NCBI GenBank assembly: GCA_963377175.1
Contig: CAUJNA010000500.1
Location: forward strand, 106,001 to 170,000
DNA from: Effrenium voratum
Lineage: Eukaryota; Sar; Dinophyceae; Suessiales; Symbiodiniaceae
Length of the DNA: 64,000 bases
Reading direction: 5' to 3'
Within the stretch, counting starts at the first letter, position 1. The number at the start of each line of letters is the position of its first letter. The translations under genes were made by a program, and so were the position numbers. Shown one piece after another: positions 10,465-18,805 of the stretch. Below the pieces are notes generated by a model, which was not told the DNA's origin, did no database searches, and worked only from the letters and a program-made list of their open reading frames with translations.

Positions 10465-11865
10465 TCACAGCTCGTAAAGCTTCTCCGTGCAATGCGCTAC
10501 AATGGCATTATGCTGCAGCCAGGCTTGATCGGATGCTGGCAATTCAGCCACATCTTCGTGCCAGCGATTGCTGGTGACTACCATCTTCACTCCATGAAGC
10601 CACACAGAATATGTGAAAATATTAGTCGCTGAGTGCCCAAGGGCCACATCTTGTGTGGTCCCTTGGAAGATCTTGCGGTTGTTGGCCACCGTGGACGCTC
10701 TGCACTCGTCGAATATGATTGTTTCATGCACCAAAGCATTGAATGACCGAAGATCTGGTTGATCCGCGCCAATGTCTTTCCAGGGCCAGAGAGTGAACAT
10801 CCATAAATTGTTTTGCCGAGGCATGAGGCCCCGGTCAAGAAGGAATCGCCTTCGGAACATAGGTTTCTCAAATTGAGGCAGAAACTGAGCCCCCACGAGC
10901 TCGATGCGCGCAGCTTTCTTTTGCAATGGCAATAAAGCCTGCTCGGCTGCTTGCTTCTTCTCCGCAATTGCCCGGTCACGCTCGCATTGGGTGTAAAATG
11001 CCACATTGTCTAAATAGGCCTTCACGTGCTTTCTGCCCTTGCAGCCGAGGTGTTGATCTTGCTGGTTTGCCATAGGTTCGTCACCCTGTCCGGACTAATT
11101 GGATACGCGCTGAAAGCGCGATAATTGGTTTCCATGCATATTCCACCCACCTTGGGACACTGCAGGTAATAGTGACCTTGGTCATAGCTACGACGAGTGC
11201 TGCGACCTCGTGCCTTTGGCGCGTCCACAGAAGCGTATGGGTGGGCATCTCTGAACCGCAAGTCCGAGGCAGATAAGCTCACAGACCTGGCAGAGTCAAA
11301 CATAACATGAATGTGGATTGATGGAATGCCTGTGCGGGTTGTCACCTCGCAATGAAGCTCAAGAGCCGCTGTCCATCGATCCAAACGAAACTTCTTCTGC
11401 ACACCCTGGAAAAATTCCAAGAAGCTTCGCCACAAAGCACTAACGCCAGGGTGCTGCTGTAAAGTGGCGCGCAGCTCCTCGATGGAAGCGGTGGCGCCAA
11501 CATCGGAAATCTGGGACCACTCTCCCGACCAACAAAACATGGTGCCGTTCCCCCGAAAGCGCGTCACGCACAGCTCGCCAGCCACCACTGGCTGCTGCAA
11601 TGCTTGCCAGCCTCTCTCAACACTAGTGGCCGCATTGGAGCTCGTTTGGAAAGGTCATTGTCGACATCTGCCGCGCTCGGACATCGAGAGGAACTGTGGT
11701 CCACTCACTGCGAAGCCTCTGGCGAGCTCGGTGGCCCGATAGCCCTCTGGCCCTCATCTCTGCTGCAACCCAAGCATCTCGCACACTTGTTTTCACAAGG
11801 GTCCTCTCCTGGTGTGTGGACGCAGGAGCTGCCGCGGGCTCTGCAGCAGCTAAAACAGGCAGCAC
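10465..11865 (-). pseudogene. Rep-like gene remnant (HUH endonuclease + SF3 helicase)
   Basis: The upstream ORF (11600 to 11022) carries an H-x-H (HIHVMF, about 11308-11325) followed by HYYLQCPK, as in HUH replication endonucleases. The downstream ORF (11073 to 10465) has a Walker B IIFDEC (10702-10719) and a VVTSNRW sensor (about 10567), typical of Rep superfamily-3 helicases. The Walker A sequence GASCLGKT (10812-10835) is in a different frame, the same one as the HUH part, so the gene is broken at least three times. An in-frame-looking basic segment upstream (11865-11623) may be its N-terminus. Rep-like copies of CRESS-DNA type integrate in many eukaryotic genomes. Here there is no capsid gene and no sign of function. 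Confidence 0.65.
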
Positions 11866-12350
11866 AGATTGCTTTATGGGCTCAGGACTGTGGCGCTAAG
11901 TGACATTACCTACACATGTGCTCCCATCCTATGTTACAAACGTGCTCCTATCTATCTTACGTCTGCCACTAGGCCAACTGCCAGCCCTTGTTGACAAAAC
12001 TCATGCACGCAGCGCTCGAAGCCAACAAGTTTGCGGCGTGTCCCAAAACACACACCAGGAACGGCATGGGACCAGAATTGCGAAGCAATCTCGCAGCTTT
12101 GTCACGGGCCAGGACCGCCCAGGACCACGGTGAGACGCAAACCCTAATGGCCTGAAGACACGGTCCGGGGTTTGCTCGGTGGGAGAATAGAATTATTATT
12201 AATAAAAACCAAAAACCCAGGACCATGTCTGGACTGTGAAAAAGGCATGACCTCGTCAACTACTAGTGGTCTCCTGTCCGGGAATATGAGGCTCCAGCGA
12301 GCGAGCCGATAAAAAGAAAAGCGAACGACGCGATAGAAAGCGGAAGGGGT
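11866..12350. other. Spacer, nothing recognised
   Basis: No credible ORF, RNA gene or repeat is seen apart from the beginning of the microsatellite block that follows. Confidence 0.5.
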
Positions 12351-12359
12351 CACCTCACC

Positions 12360-12741
12360 ACCACCCCAACCCGATAAGGGCGACAACGACAGCACCAACA
12401 ACCAAAGCCGAAAACAGCAGCAACAGCAGCAACAACGACGCAAACAACAAGAACAACAAAAAACAAACCAAGGCACGGGTCCGTGAAGAGCTCCCCGTCG
12501 ATGTAGGCACCTGCGCAGAACGAGGGGGCGGTTGGACGAAGGGAACCACCACCACCACCACCACCACCACCACCACCACCACCACCACCACCACCACCAC
12601 CACCACCACCACCACGACCCCCCGACAACAAGAACGAGAAAGAAGAACGAGAACAAGAGGAACAACAGCAACAACAACAACAGCAGCAGCAGCAGCAGCA
12701 AAGACAACAAGAAGGACGACGACGACGACGGCGGCAACCGC

Positions 12742-12797
<56 letters not shown>

Positions 12798-13050
12798 AAA
12801 CAAAAACAAAAACAAACCAAGGCACGGGTCCGTGAAGGGCTCCCCGTCGATGTAGGCACCTGCACAGAGCGAGCGGACGGGAAGACGAGGGGACACGGGG
12901 GCCGCCACCACCACCACCACCACCACCACCACCACCACCACCACCACAGCCCCCGACAACAAGAACCAGAACAACAGGAACAACAGCAGCAGCGGCAGCA
13001 ATAAAATCGACAGCAAAAAAAACAACGACAGCAGGGACAACGGCCAAGTC
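12360..13050. repeat. Compound (CAC)n/(CAA)n microsatellite, two ~345-bp units
   Basis: Blocks of CAC (12547-12615, 12903-12948) and CAA/CAG/GAC (12655-12815) are separated by a GC-rich block. That block (accaaggcacgggtccgtga ... gatgtaggcacctgc) occurs twice, near 12471 and 12815, so the whole is a tandem duplication. ORFs rich in His, Asn, Val, Leu or Cys on both strands are artefacts. Confidence 0.9.
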
Positions 13051-13080
13051 GACGAGAACGACGACGACGAACCCGCCTGG

Positions 13081-13526
13081 GCAAACCCTCATTCAAGCGC
13101 CTTACCGAACATGGCGAACGCCAGATCATGGCTTGGACGCCGTTGGCGCGTTATGCCCGTGGTAGGCAGGTCTGATCTGACCGCACCCTCATACATAGCA
13201 CGTGCCTTTTGAGAAGCAAAACTCGCACATGTGGACATCAAAGCATTACAATCAAGCTAATGCATCCTCAAGGCACTGACAAGCTAAAACTCTTTTGCAT
13301 GCTCTCAATTGTCAGGCAATCAGCTGCCATTGGACATGACGACTCCAGTGACAGCTCAGCTGTCACCTAGCCTTTGTCAGGTCACAGTGCGATTATGCTG
13401 CAGGCAGCCCCGGGCTGGCAAATGGGCGAGAATCCGCCTGAAACATGTCCATCGTCAGCTTAGCTGTTCGAATGTTTCAACCGGCCCACATGATCAGCAA
13501 GGGTGAAAGCGGTGCCAACAACGCAA
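13081..13526. other. Spacer, nothing recognised
   Basis: No coding or repeat signal that I can support. Confidence 0.5.
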
Positions 13527-13596
13527 ACTGGAGGCACGCAAAAGTGCCTCAACTGTGCAAACTGGAGGCACGCAAAAGTGGTTCGACTGTCCCCGC
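13527..13596. repeat. Two tandem ~36-bp copies
   Basis: caaactggaggcacgcaaaa is repeated once, at about 13522 and 13558. Confidence 0.7.
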
Positions 13597-13654
13597 TCAG
13601 TCAGTGGCGGTCTTCCGTGACAAAAGCCATACGAGGTCAGCCTGTGAAAGCCCC

Positions 13655-13835
13655 CCGCCTTCCTGAGTAGGCGGCTCCGCTTGCGCGCCTCATTCTTAAT
13701 CTCGCGAGTGGCATCCTTCAACTGCTTCTTCAGGACCAAGCGGGTGGCGCGCAAAGCCAGCATTGGATCTACTGAAGGCCTGCCATCTTCGGGCTCCGGA
13801 TTTGGCACAGGTCTTTCTGCAGGTGCGTCGGCCAT
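13655..13835 (-). CDS. Candidate first exon, basic helical peptide, unknown function
   Basis: ATG at 13835 (MADAPAERP) opens about 60 codons. They run into a Lys/Arg-rich, probably helical stretch (KKQLKDATREIKNEARKR, then RSRLLRKA), after which the reading becomes unlike protein. From memory, dinoflagellate mobile-element proteins often carry similar basic helices near their N-terminus. The 3' limit is an estimate (a splice donor could follow RKA), and no downstream exon was found on this strand. It could be a remnant. Confidence 0.3.
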
Positions 13836-14035
13836 GGCGCACGCTGGAAAAGGCTCTGCGGACGGGGGGAAGAAAAAAGCAAGAAAAGGCGGGCTGGAGC
13901 ACAAAACCCTCGTTGTCACGCACTCCACTGCGCGCGTATGACCGTATGACATTGGGCTGCGCCTAGCCGTCAAAGGGTTCACTTTCCAGGCCTAAAAAAA
14001 CGCAGCGTTTTCAGCTTCAGGCCTGTGGCCCCTTC

Positions 14036-14060
14036 CAGTATATATATATATATATTTTCT
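14036..14060. repeat. TA microsatellite at start of a composite repeat
   Basis: (TA)n followed by ttttcttgctccgcgccccggcc. The cttgctccgcgccccggcc core recurs at 42188, and the blocks downstream follow in the same order at both loci. Confidence 0.7.
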
Positions 14061-14107
14061 TGCTCCGCGCCCCGGCCTTGCGGGATGGGCTCATGATGCA
14101 TGAGATG

Positions 14108-14345
14108 CATGGCGAAGATGGCTGGCTGGCTGGTTGGATGGATGGCTGGCTGGCTGGCTGGCTGGCCGGATGGTGGATGGCTGGATGGATGGCTGGCTGG
14201 CTGGCTGGCCGGATGGATGGATGGCTGGCTGGATGAATGACTGGCTCACTGGCTGATGGATGGGTGGATGTAGACACCACCCACCACCCACCACCCACCA
14301 CCACCCACCACCCACCACCACCACCCACCACCCACCACAACAACA
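14108..14345. repeat. GGCTGGCTGGAT then CACCCACCAC minisatellite stack
   Basis: From 14108 to 14265 the sequence is variants of ggctggctggatggat. From 14277 to 14338 it is cacccaccac repeats, then caacaacaaaaacaag. The same order is found at 42225-42628 and 44010-44515. Confidence 0.85.
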
Positions 14346-14690
14346 ACAAAAACAAGAGTGAGCGCGCAGCATCACGATTGGCTCGGGGCAAACTGGCCCC
14401 GAACGCAGACGATGCAGGGGATGCAGGCGATGCGTTTCGCACAGGGCCTGCCGAGGACACTGGCGACGCTGGCAATGCAGCCGGCGCGCTGCATATTTAC
14501 AGTGTTTTGAGCCCTTTTGAGCCTCCCACCAACTGGAGCTCCAATGGCCGCGCGGGTGGTGATGATGCACCAAGGGCATTGGAGATGCAGATGATGCAAG
14601 GTGTCGGCGGCACGAGCCGTCAGTCGGAAAGGCAAAGTCTTAGGCATGCGCCCCTTTGGGCGACATAGCACGGCGAGGCCGGACTTTAGA
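14346..14690. other. GATGC-rich spacer related to the 41-51 kb repeats
   Basis: gacgatgcaggggatgcaggcgatgc (14408-14432) resembles half of the hairpin repeated in the 41-51 kb satellite. No gene is seen. Confidence 0.45.
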
Positions 14691-14699
14691 GCCTCCGGC

Positions 14700-14871
14700 T
14701 CAGTCCGCCAACATTGACTCTCCCTTTTCTCTCCCTTCCCTTTTTTCCCTCCCTCCCTCTTGTCCTTCCCTCTTCTCCCTCCTCTCCCTTCCTCCTGTCC
14801 TGCCCCCCTCCTCCTCCTCTCCCTCCCTCCCTCTCTCTCTCTCTCTCTTTCTTTCTTTCTCTCCTCCCCAT

Positions 14872-14960
<89 letters not shown>
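14700..14960. repeat. CT/TC microsatellite
   Basis: Irregular ctccct runs turn into an almost pure (TC)n tract (14880-14960). The long Ser/Leu and Arg/Glu ORFs here are artefacts. Confidence 0.95.
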
Positions 14961-14964
<4 letters not shown>

Positions 14965-15323
14965 CCGGCTAAAAACACATAAAGAAAAGAAGACGGAACA
15001 TCAGAAGCCAAAGGAGGCAAATGTTGGGCCAACAAAAAAACGGCTCGGGACATACCATTTTGTAACATGGGGGTACTTCATCAACACAGAACACACACCC
15101 CATGCCACAAGCATGGCCCATTCTGGGCCAGGCATGGGGTCGGCGGATTTTTCGGGCACCAACCAAACGCCGAAGCTTCGGCTTCGCATCCGCGGACCGA
15201 CAGGGCGAGCTACCGGAGGCAGAGATGCTGCTGCGCCGGTTTCTGGAAGGCGCGGAGTGGAACATTTCGCGATAGTTCGAAGTCGCCTTTCAAATTCGAG
15301 GGACGGGGGAGGGGGTGCCCATA
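14961..15323. other. Spacer, nothing recognised
   Basis: Open frames cross the region only as tails of the microsatellite ORFs. I see no gene or repeat. Confidence 0.45.
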
Positions 15324-15479
15324 ATATATATATATATATATATGCTCAGCCCCCCCCCCCCCATGATCCACCTGTTCTGTGTTTGGATGTCCACCTGCAC
15401 TGTCTGATGCTGTCCAGTCCTCATGTCTGCACCTGTGGCCTCATGTCTGAACATGTCCATCCTGAATATCTGCATCCAT

Positions 15480-16085
15480 GGCATCACATCTTGGGACTGA
15501 ACACCAATAGACTTGAAATTGCAAATTCCTTGAATTTCTATTGGTTTCCCACCCCTTTTCAGGGCCCCAATTGGGAGACAAGATCTGGAAGGAAAAGCTT
15601 CCAATTGGAAACTTTTTAACAGGAACAGGATCTGGAGGGGACGGCTTCCAATTGGAAGCTTTTTAAAAGGAATTTTAAAGGGGGAAGTCTACCAGTCTAG
15701 GTCTGGAAGGAAAAGCTTGCGAATTGAAAGCTTTTTGAAAGGAACTTTGAAAGGGGAAGTCTTGGGACTGAAAACCAATAGACTTCAAATTGCAAATTCC
15801 TTGAGTTTCTATTGGTTTCCCACCCCTTTTAAGGGGCAACCCCAATTGGGAGACAAGATCTGGAAGGAACAGCTTCCAATTGAAAGCTTTTTAAAGGGAA
15901 TTCGCAAGGCTAGATCTGGAGGGGAAAGCTTCCAATTGGATGCTTTTCAAAAGGAATTTTAAAAGGAAAGTCTACCAGTCTAGGCCTGCCTGGAAGGAAA
16001 AGCTTGCAAATTGAAAGCTTTTTAACAGGAATTCAAAAGGGAAAGTCTACCAGTCTAGATCTGGAGGGGAAAGCTTCCAATTGTC
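15480..16085. repeat. Tandem repeats around AAGCTTCCAATTGGAAGC
   Basis: Two copies of a block with caatagacttgaaattgcaaatt...ctattggtttcccaccccttt (about 15506 and 15775) are each followed by several variants of tctggaaggaaaagcttccaattggaaagctttttaa. No coding is seen. Confidence 0.8.
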
Positions 16086-16174
16086 TTGCCAATGCCAATC
16101 TGCATCCATGTCAAGTGTCTACTCCACTGGACACTTCGCCAAATAAAACATTTGCACCTGTCACCAAGCAAATG

Positions 16175-16930
16175 CCAGATGTTCCAAAAACCAAAAAACC
16201 TCGAGTTTTTTGGTCTTTTGGAGTGATAATGTCAAAAAACCAAAAACTGAGGGAAAACCAAAAAACACAAAAAACCTCGAGAAAACCAAAAAAACAAAAA
16301 AACAATCTCTGGAGGAGAATCTTTGGTTTCAGCCCCAATTTTTGTGTTTGTTGGTTTTCTCGAGGTTTTTTTTGGTTGTCCCTCAGTTTTTTTGGTTTTT
16401 TGACATTATCCCTCTAAAAAACCAAAACAACTCGAGTTTTTTGGTGTTTGGAACATCTGGCCTTGTAAAAAAAAACACGAGTTTTTTGGTTTTTCAGAGG
16501 GGCAATGTCAAAAAACCAAAAAAACTGAGGGACAACCAAAAAAAACAAAAAACACCTCGAGAAAACCAAAAACAAATTTGGGGCTGAAACCAAAGATTCT
16601 CCTCCAGAGATTGTATTTTTTGTTTTTTTGGTTTTCTCGAGTTTTGTTGTTTTTTTGGTTTTCCCTCAGTTTTTTTGGTTTTTTGACATTATCACTCCAA
16701 AAGACCAAACAAACTCGAGGTTTTTTTGTTTTTTACAAGGCCAGATGTTCCAAACACCAAAAAACTCGAGTTGTTTTGGTTTTTTAGATGGATAATGTCA
16801 AAAAACAAAAAAACTGAGGGAAAACAAAAAAAACAAAAAAACCTCGAGAAAACCAAAAAACAAATTTGGGGCTATTCTCATCCAGAGATTGTTGAATTGT
16901 TTTTGTTGTTTGTCCCTCAGTTTTTTTGTT
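16175..16930. repeat. Five repeat copies in alternating orientation, long hairpins
   Basis: One unit runs from CCAGATGTTCC through two CTCGAG sites and an ACTGAGGG to CAATCTCTGG...CAAAGATTC. It occurs about five times, in turn + - + - +, from about 16178 to 16900. Adjacent copies form extended inverted repeats; one is centred near 16458 with arms over 100 bp. AAAAACC runs on one arm pair with GGTTTTT on the other. Confidence 0.8.
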
Positions 16931-17300
16931 TTTTTTATTTTCCCTCAGTATTTGTGCTGTATAAGATTTGAGTACTTGCATATCTCACAAACGCTAAAAA
17001 ACCAGTTTTTTTGCACTTCAGAAGAGTAGAACACAATAAAACACTGTAAAAATGCATATGTTTATGTCATGGCCAGTTCAAAGTGTAATTGTCCAGGAAC
17101 CAGAATCCGGTTGATGGTTTTGCACCCAAACAATCATGATTCTGAATCTCAAATATAAGTAATACAATTCATAAAAACCACGACACCAGGCAGTCTAATG
17201 CAGCAAATGCACATTTTGCAATACATATGAAGTAATTAAAAATACTTCAAGAAGCAAAAGGTGGATCATGGGGGGGGCTGACCATATATATATATATATC

Positions 17301-17771
17301 TATCTATCTGATATGAGGTGTGTGTTTACATAAATGGGCAAGTGCCTTTTTAAAGCGGGGATACGGATCTGTCTGAGGTTTTCAACTTGGAAACCGGCTT
17401 CCCTATTTGAGACAAACCCATATGGTCTTCAGTTAAAGAAGGACATGCCAGGGGAACCCAAACTTGCAGATTCTCAAGGGGAATCCTCCTGGACTGGGTG
17501 AAAACCGCACCAAAACACAGTTTTCGCTGGAAGCTACAGAAAGGTGGTGCGGGGCTGGTCTTTTGGGATTCGAACCCATGGGATTCGAGCGCCGAACAAC
17601 GGCAGGCTACGAGCTGGAGCCCCCGATGCGGGAGGAGTTTGTGGCCGGAAGGGGATTGATTGGCACCAAAGGGGCCCGACTCGGCCCGACTCACCGAAGG
17701 GATGGTTGCATGCCATTTGGGTGTGTTATTTGAAACAGGGGACACCAAAGGGTGTACACCAAAATTCGGGG
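17301..17771. other. Flank of element 2, no gene
   Basis: A short TATC run (17297-17309) and unique sequence. A stretch near 17569 (GGGATTCGAACCC) resembles a tRNA T-arm, but the rest does not fold as a tRNA. The region ends in a run of nine G (17768-17776) that was the insertion target. Confidence 0.5.
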
Positions 17772-17776
17772 GGGGG
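17772..17776. repeat. Target-site duplication (GGGGG), left
   Basis: Five G lie directly before the 5' LTR. The matching five G (31244-31248) follow the 3' LTR. A 5-bp duplication is usual for Ty1/copia integration. Because the site is a G-run, its exact length could be ambiguous on the left, but the right side has exactly five. Confidence 0.7.
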
Positions 17777-18079
17777 TGTTCCTGTTTGTGTTGCACACTT
17801 GGTCTCATAGCATACATGTGTATCTTTGGCTCAAGGCCCTTTTGTCAACATAGTGTACATAGCTTCCATTGCATCATCCGACGCAATTGCTATACGAGTA
17901 CAAAGGGAGCTTGCAGCAACCGCTTATTGGTACATTGAACAGAGGACAAACCACCAGGACTTATCCAGATAATCCACAGGGGCATTTGTCAGGATCCATC
18001 CGTGTTGGGAATAGATCCGGGGACCTACAAGTATTCCATTACCACCAAGGGGACTATTGCCCCCTGGCTCTGGGCTACA
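17777..18079 (+). repeat. 5' LTR of element 2
   Basis: It starts TGTTCCTG and ends GGGCTACA; the TG...CA ends fit retroviral-type integration. It is identical to 30941-31243 by eye. It contains TTTGGCTCAAG at 17825-17835. Confidence 0.95.
17825..17835 (+). other. Spliced-leader-like TTTGGCTCAAG in LTR
   Basis: Eleven bases match the 3' end of the dinoflagellate spliced leader, followed by GCC. It lies 48 bp into the LTR. The copy in the 3' LTR is 30989-30999. Confidence 0.5.
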
Positions 18080-18082
18080 AAG

Positions 18083-18094
18083 TGGTAGCGGAGC
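18083..18094 (+). promoter_or_regulatory. Primer-binding site, tRNA-iMet type
   Basis: TGGTAGCGGAGC starts 4 nt after the LTR and is identical to the site of element 1, as expected for first-strand priming from initiator tRNA-Met. Confidence 0.75.
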
Positions 18095-18121
18095 AGGTTT
18101 TCCTGCACCGATCCAGACAAA

Positions 18122-18805
18122 ATGTCATCCGATGGAGAAGGCTTCATGGAGGCCTATTCAAGTGTCGGCCGATCATCCGGCTACACTGAAGAAACCCTCA
18201 ATTTATCGATGACCGCCAAGCAGCCGCCATCGTTCGACGGAAAAGTCAGCTGGTTCCGATATGAAGAACTCGTGGACGATTGGGTGACCTTCACTACAAT
18301 CGATCCAGACAAGAGAGGACCGTTACTGAAGAGCAGGCTCATTGGAGATGCCATGATGTATCGATCCATCCTCCAGAATGACCTCTTGCAAGATCCGAAC
18401 GAAGGAGTCAACTACTTCAAGAACACGTTGAAGAAGTTCTTCCTGAAGGGCTCGGCAAACGTGTACTTATACAGACTTCTCAGTTTCTTCAATCACAGGA
18501 GGCAGAACACCGAGTTCCTCATTTTCACATCCAAATTTGAGATTCTCTTGATGAGACTGAAGGCAGCCTGGATGGACCTGTTGCCCATCCACACGGCACA
18601 GTCACCAGAGTTTTTAGCATCCGTGCAAGATGCCAATGCAAGAAGAATGGCCGCGCATCAGCAAGCAGCCGGCGCGAGGGCCGCGCCTCCAGATCTGCTG
18701 TCAGCAGACAACCGGACGTACTCAGGCAGTACATCAACGGCAGGCAGACAAGACACATGGACGCATTTCCCCTCAGCGACAACCTCATTGCACAGTTTTT
18801 CATAA
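18122..18805 (+). CDS. Gag N-terminal part of element 2 polyprotein
   Basis: ATG 18122 (MSSDGEGF) follows the primer site by 27 nt and matches the start in element 1. About 198 codons (to 18712) align with element 1 gag residues. One base is then missing relative to element 1 (AACCCGGAC-type context read as AACCGGAC), and the remaining codons to 18805 are out of frame. The rest of the protein continues in the frame of 18757-26238. Gag of copia elements forms the cytoplasmic particle. Either the break is a recent mutation or sequencing error, or the two parts are joined by frameshifting. The lack of a break in element 1 argues against programmed use. Confidence 0.85.
   Translation: MSSDGEGFMEAYSSVGRSSGYTEETLNLSMTAKQPPSFDGKVSWFRYEELVDDWVTFTTIDPDKRGPLLKSRLIGDAMMYRSILQNDLLQDPNEGVNYFKNTLKKFFLKGSANVYLYRLLSFFNHRRQNTEFLIFTSKFEILLMRLKAAWMDLLPIHTAQSPEFLASVQDANARRMAAHQQAAGARAAPPDLLSADNRTYSGSTSTAGRQDTWTHFPSATTSLHSFS

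Larger units (their letters stand above)
15324..17300. mobile_element. ~2-kb unit with inverted (TA)n-C-tract ends, possible non-autonomous element
   Basis: The left end reads (AT)n TGCTCAGCCCC... CATGATCCACC (15326-15371). The right end (17260-17300) is the reverse complement: GGTGGATCATGGGG...GCTGACCAT(AT)n. The inverted similarity covers about 20 specific bases besides the homopolymer and dinucleotide tracts, and it stops on the inner side at GATCCACC. The interior has no transposase and consists of repeats (next two entries). It could be a MITE-like element, or simply two copies of a short repeat in opposite orientation. Confidence 0.4.

Noticed and set aside
12144..13129. Long ORFs of 245-298 codons on the minus strand and His/Asn-rich ORF on the plus strand
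   Set aside because: They are translations of CAC/CAA microsatellites (poly-Val, Trp, Gly, Cys, His, Asn).
14700..15619. 301-codon plus ORF starting in the TC tract
   Set aside because: The first third is the microsatellite and the rest shows no protein-like features.
17560..17650. tRNA gene suggested by GGGATTCGAACCC
   Set aside because: Only the T-arm-like string fits; no acceptor, D-arm or anticodon stem can be paired at the proper distances on either strand.
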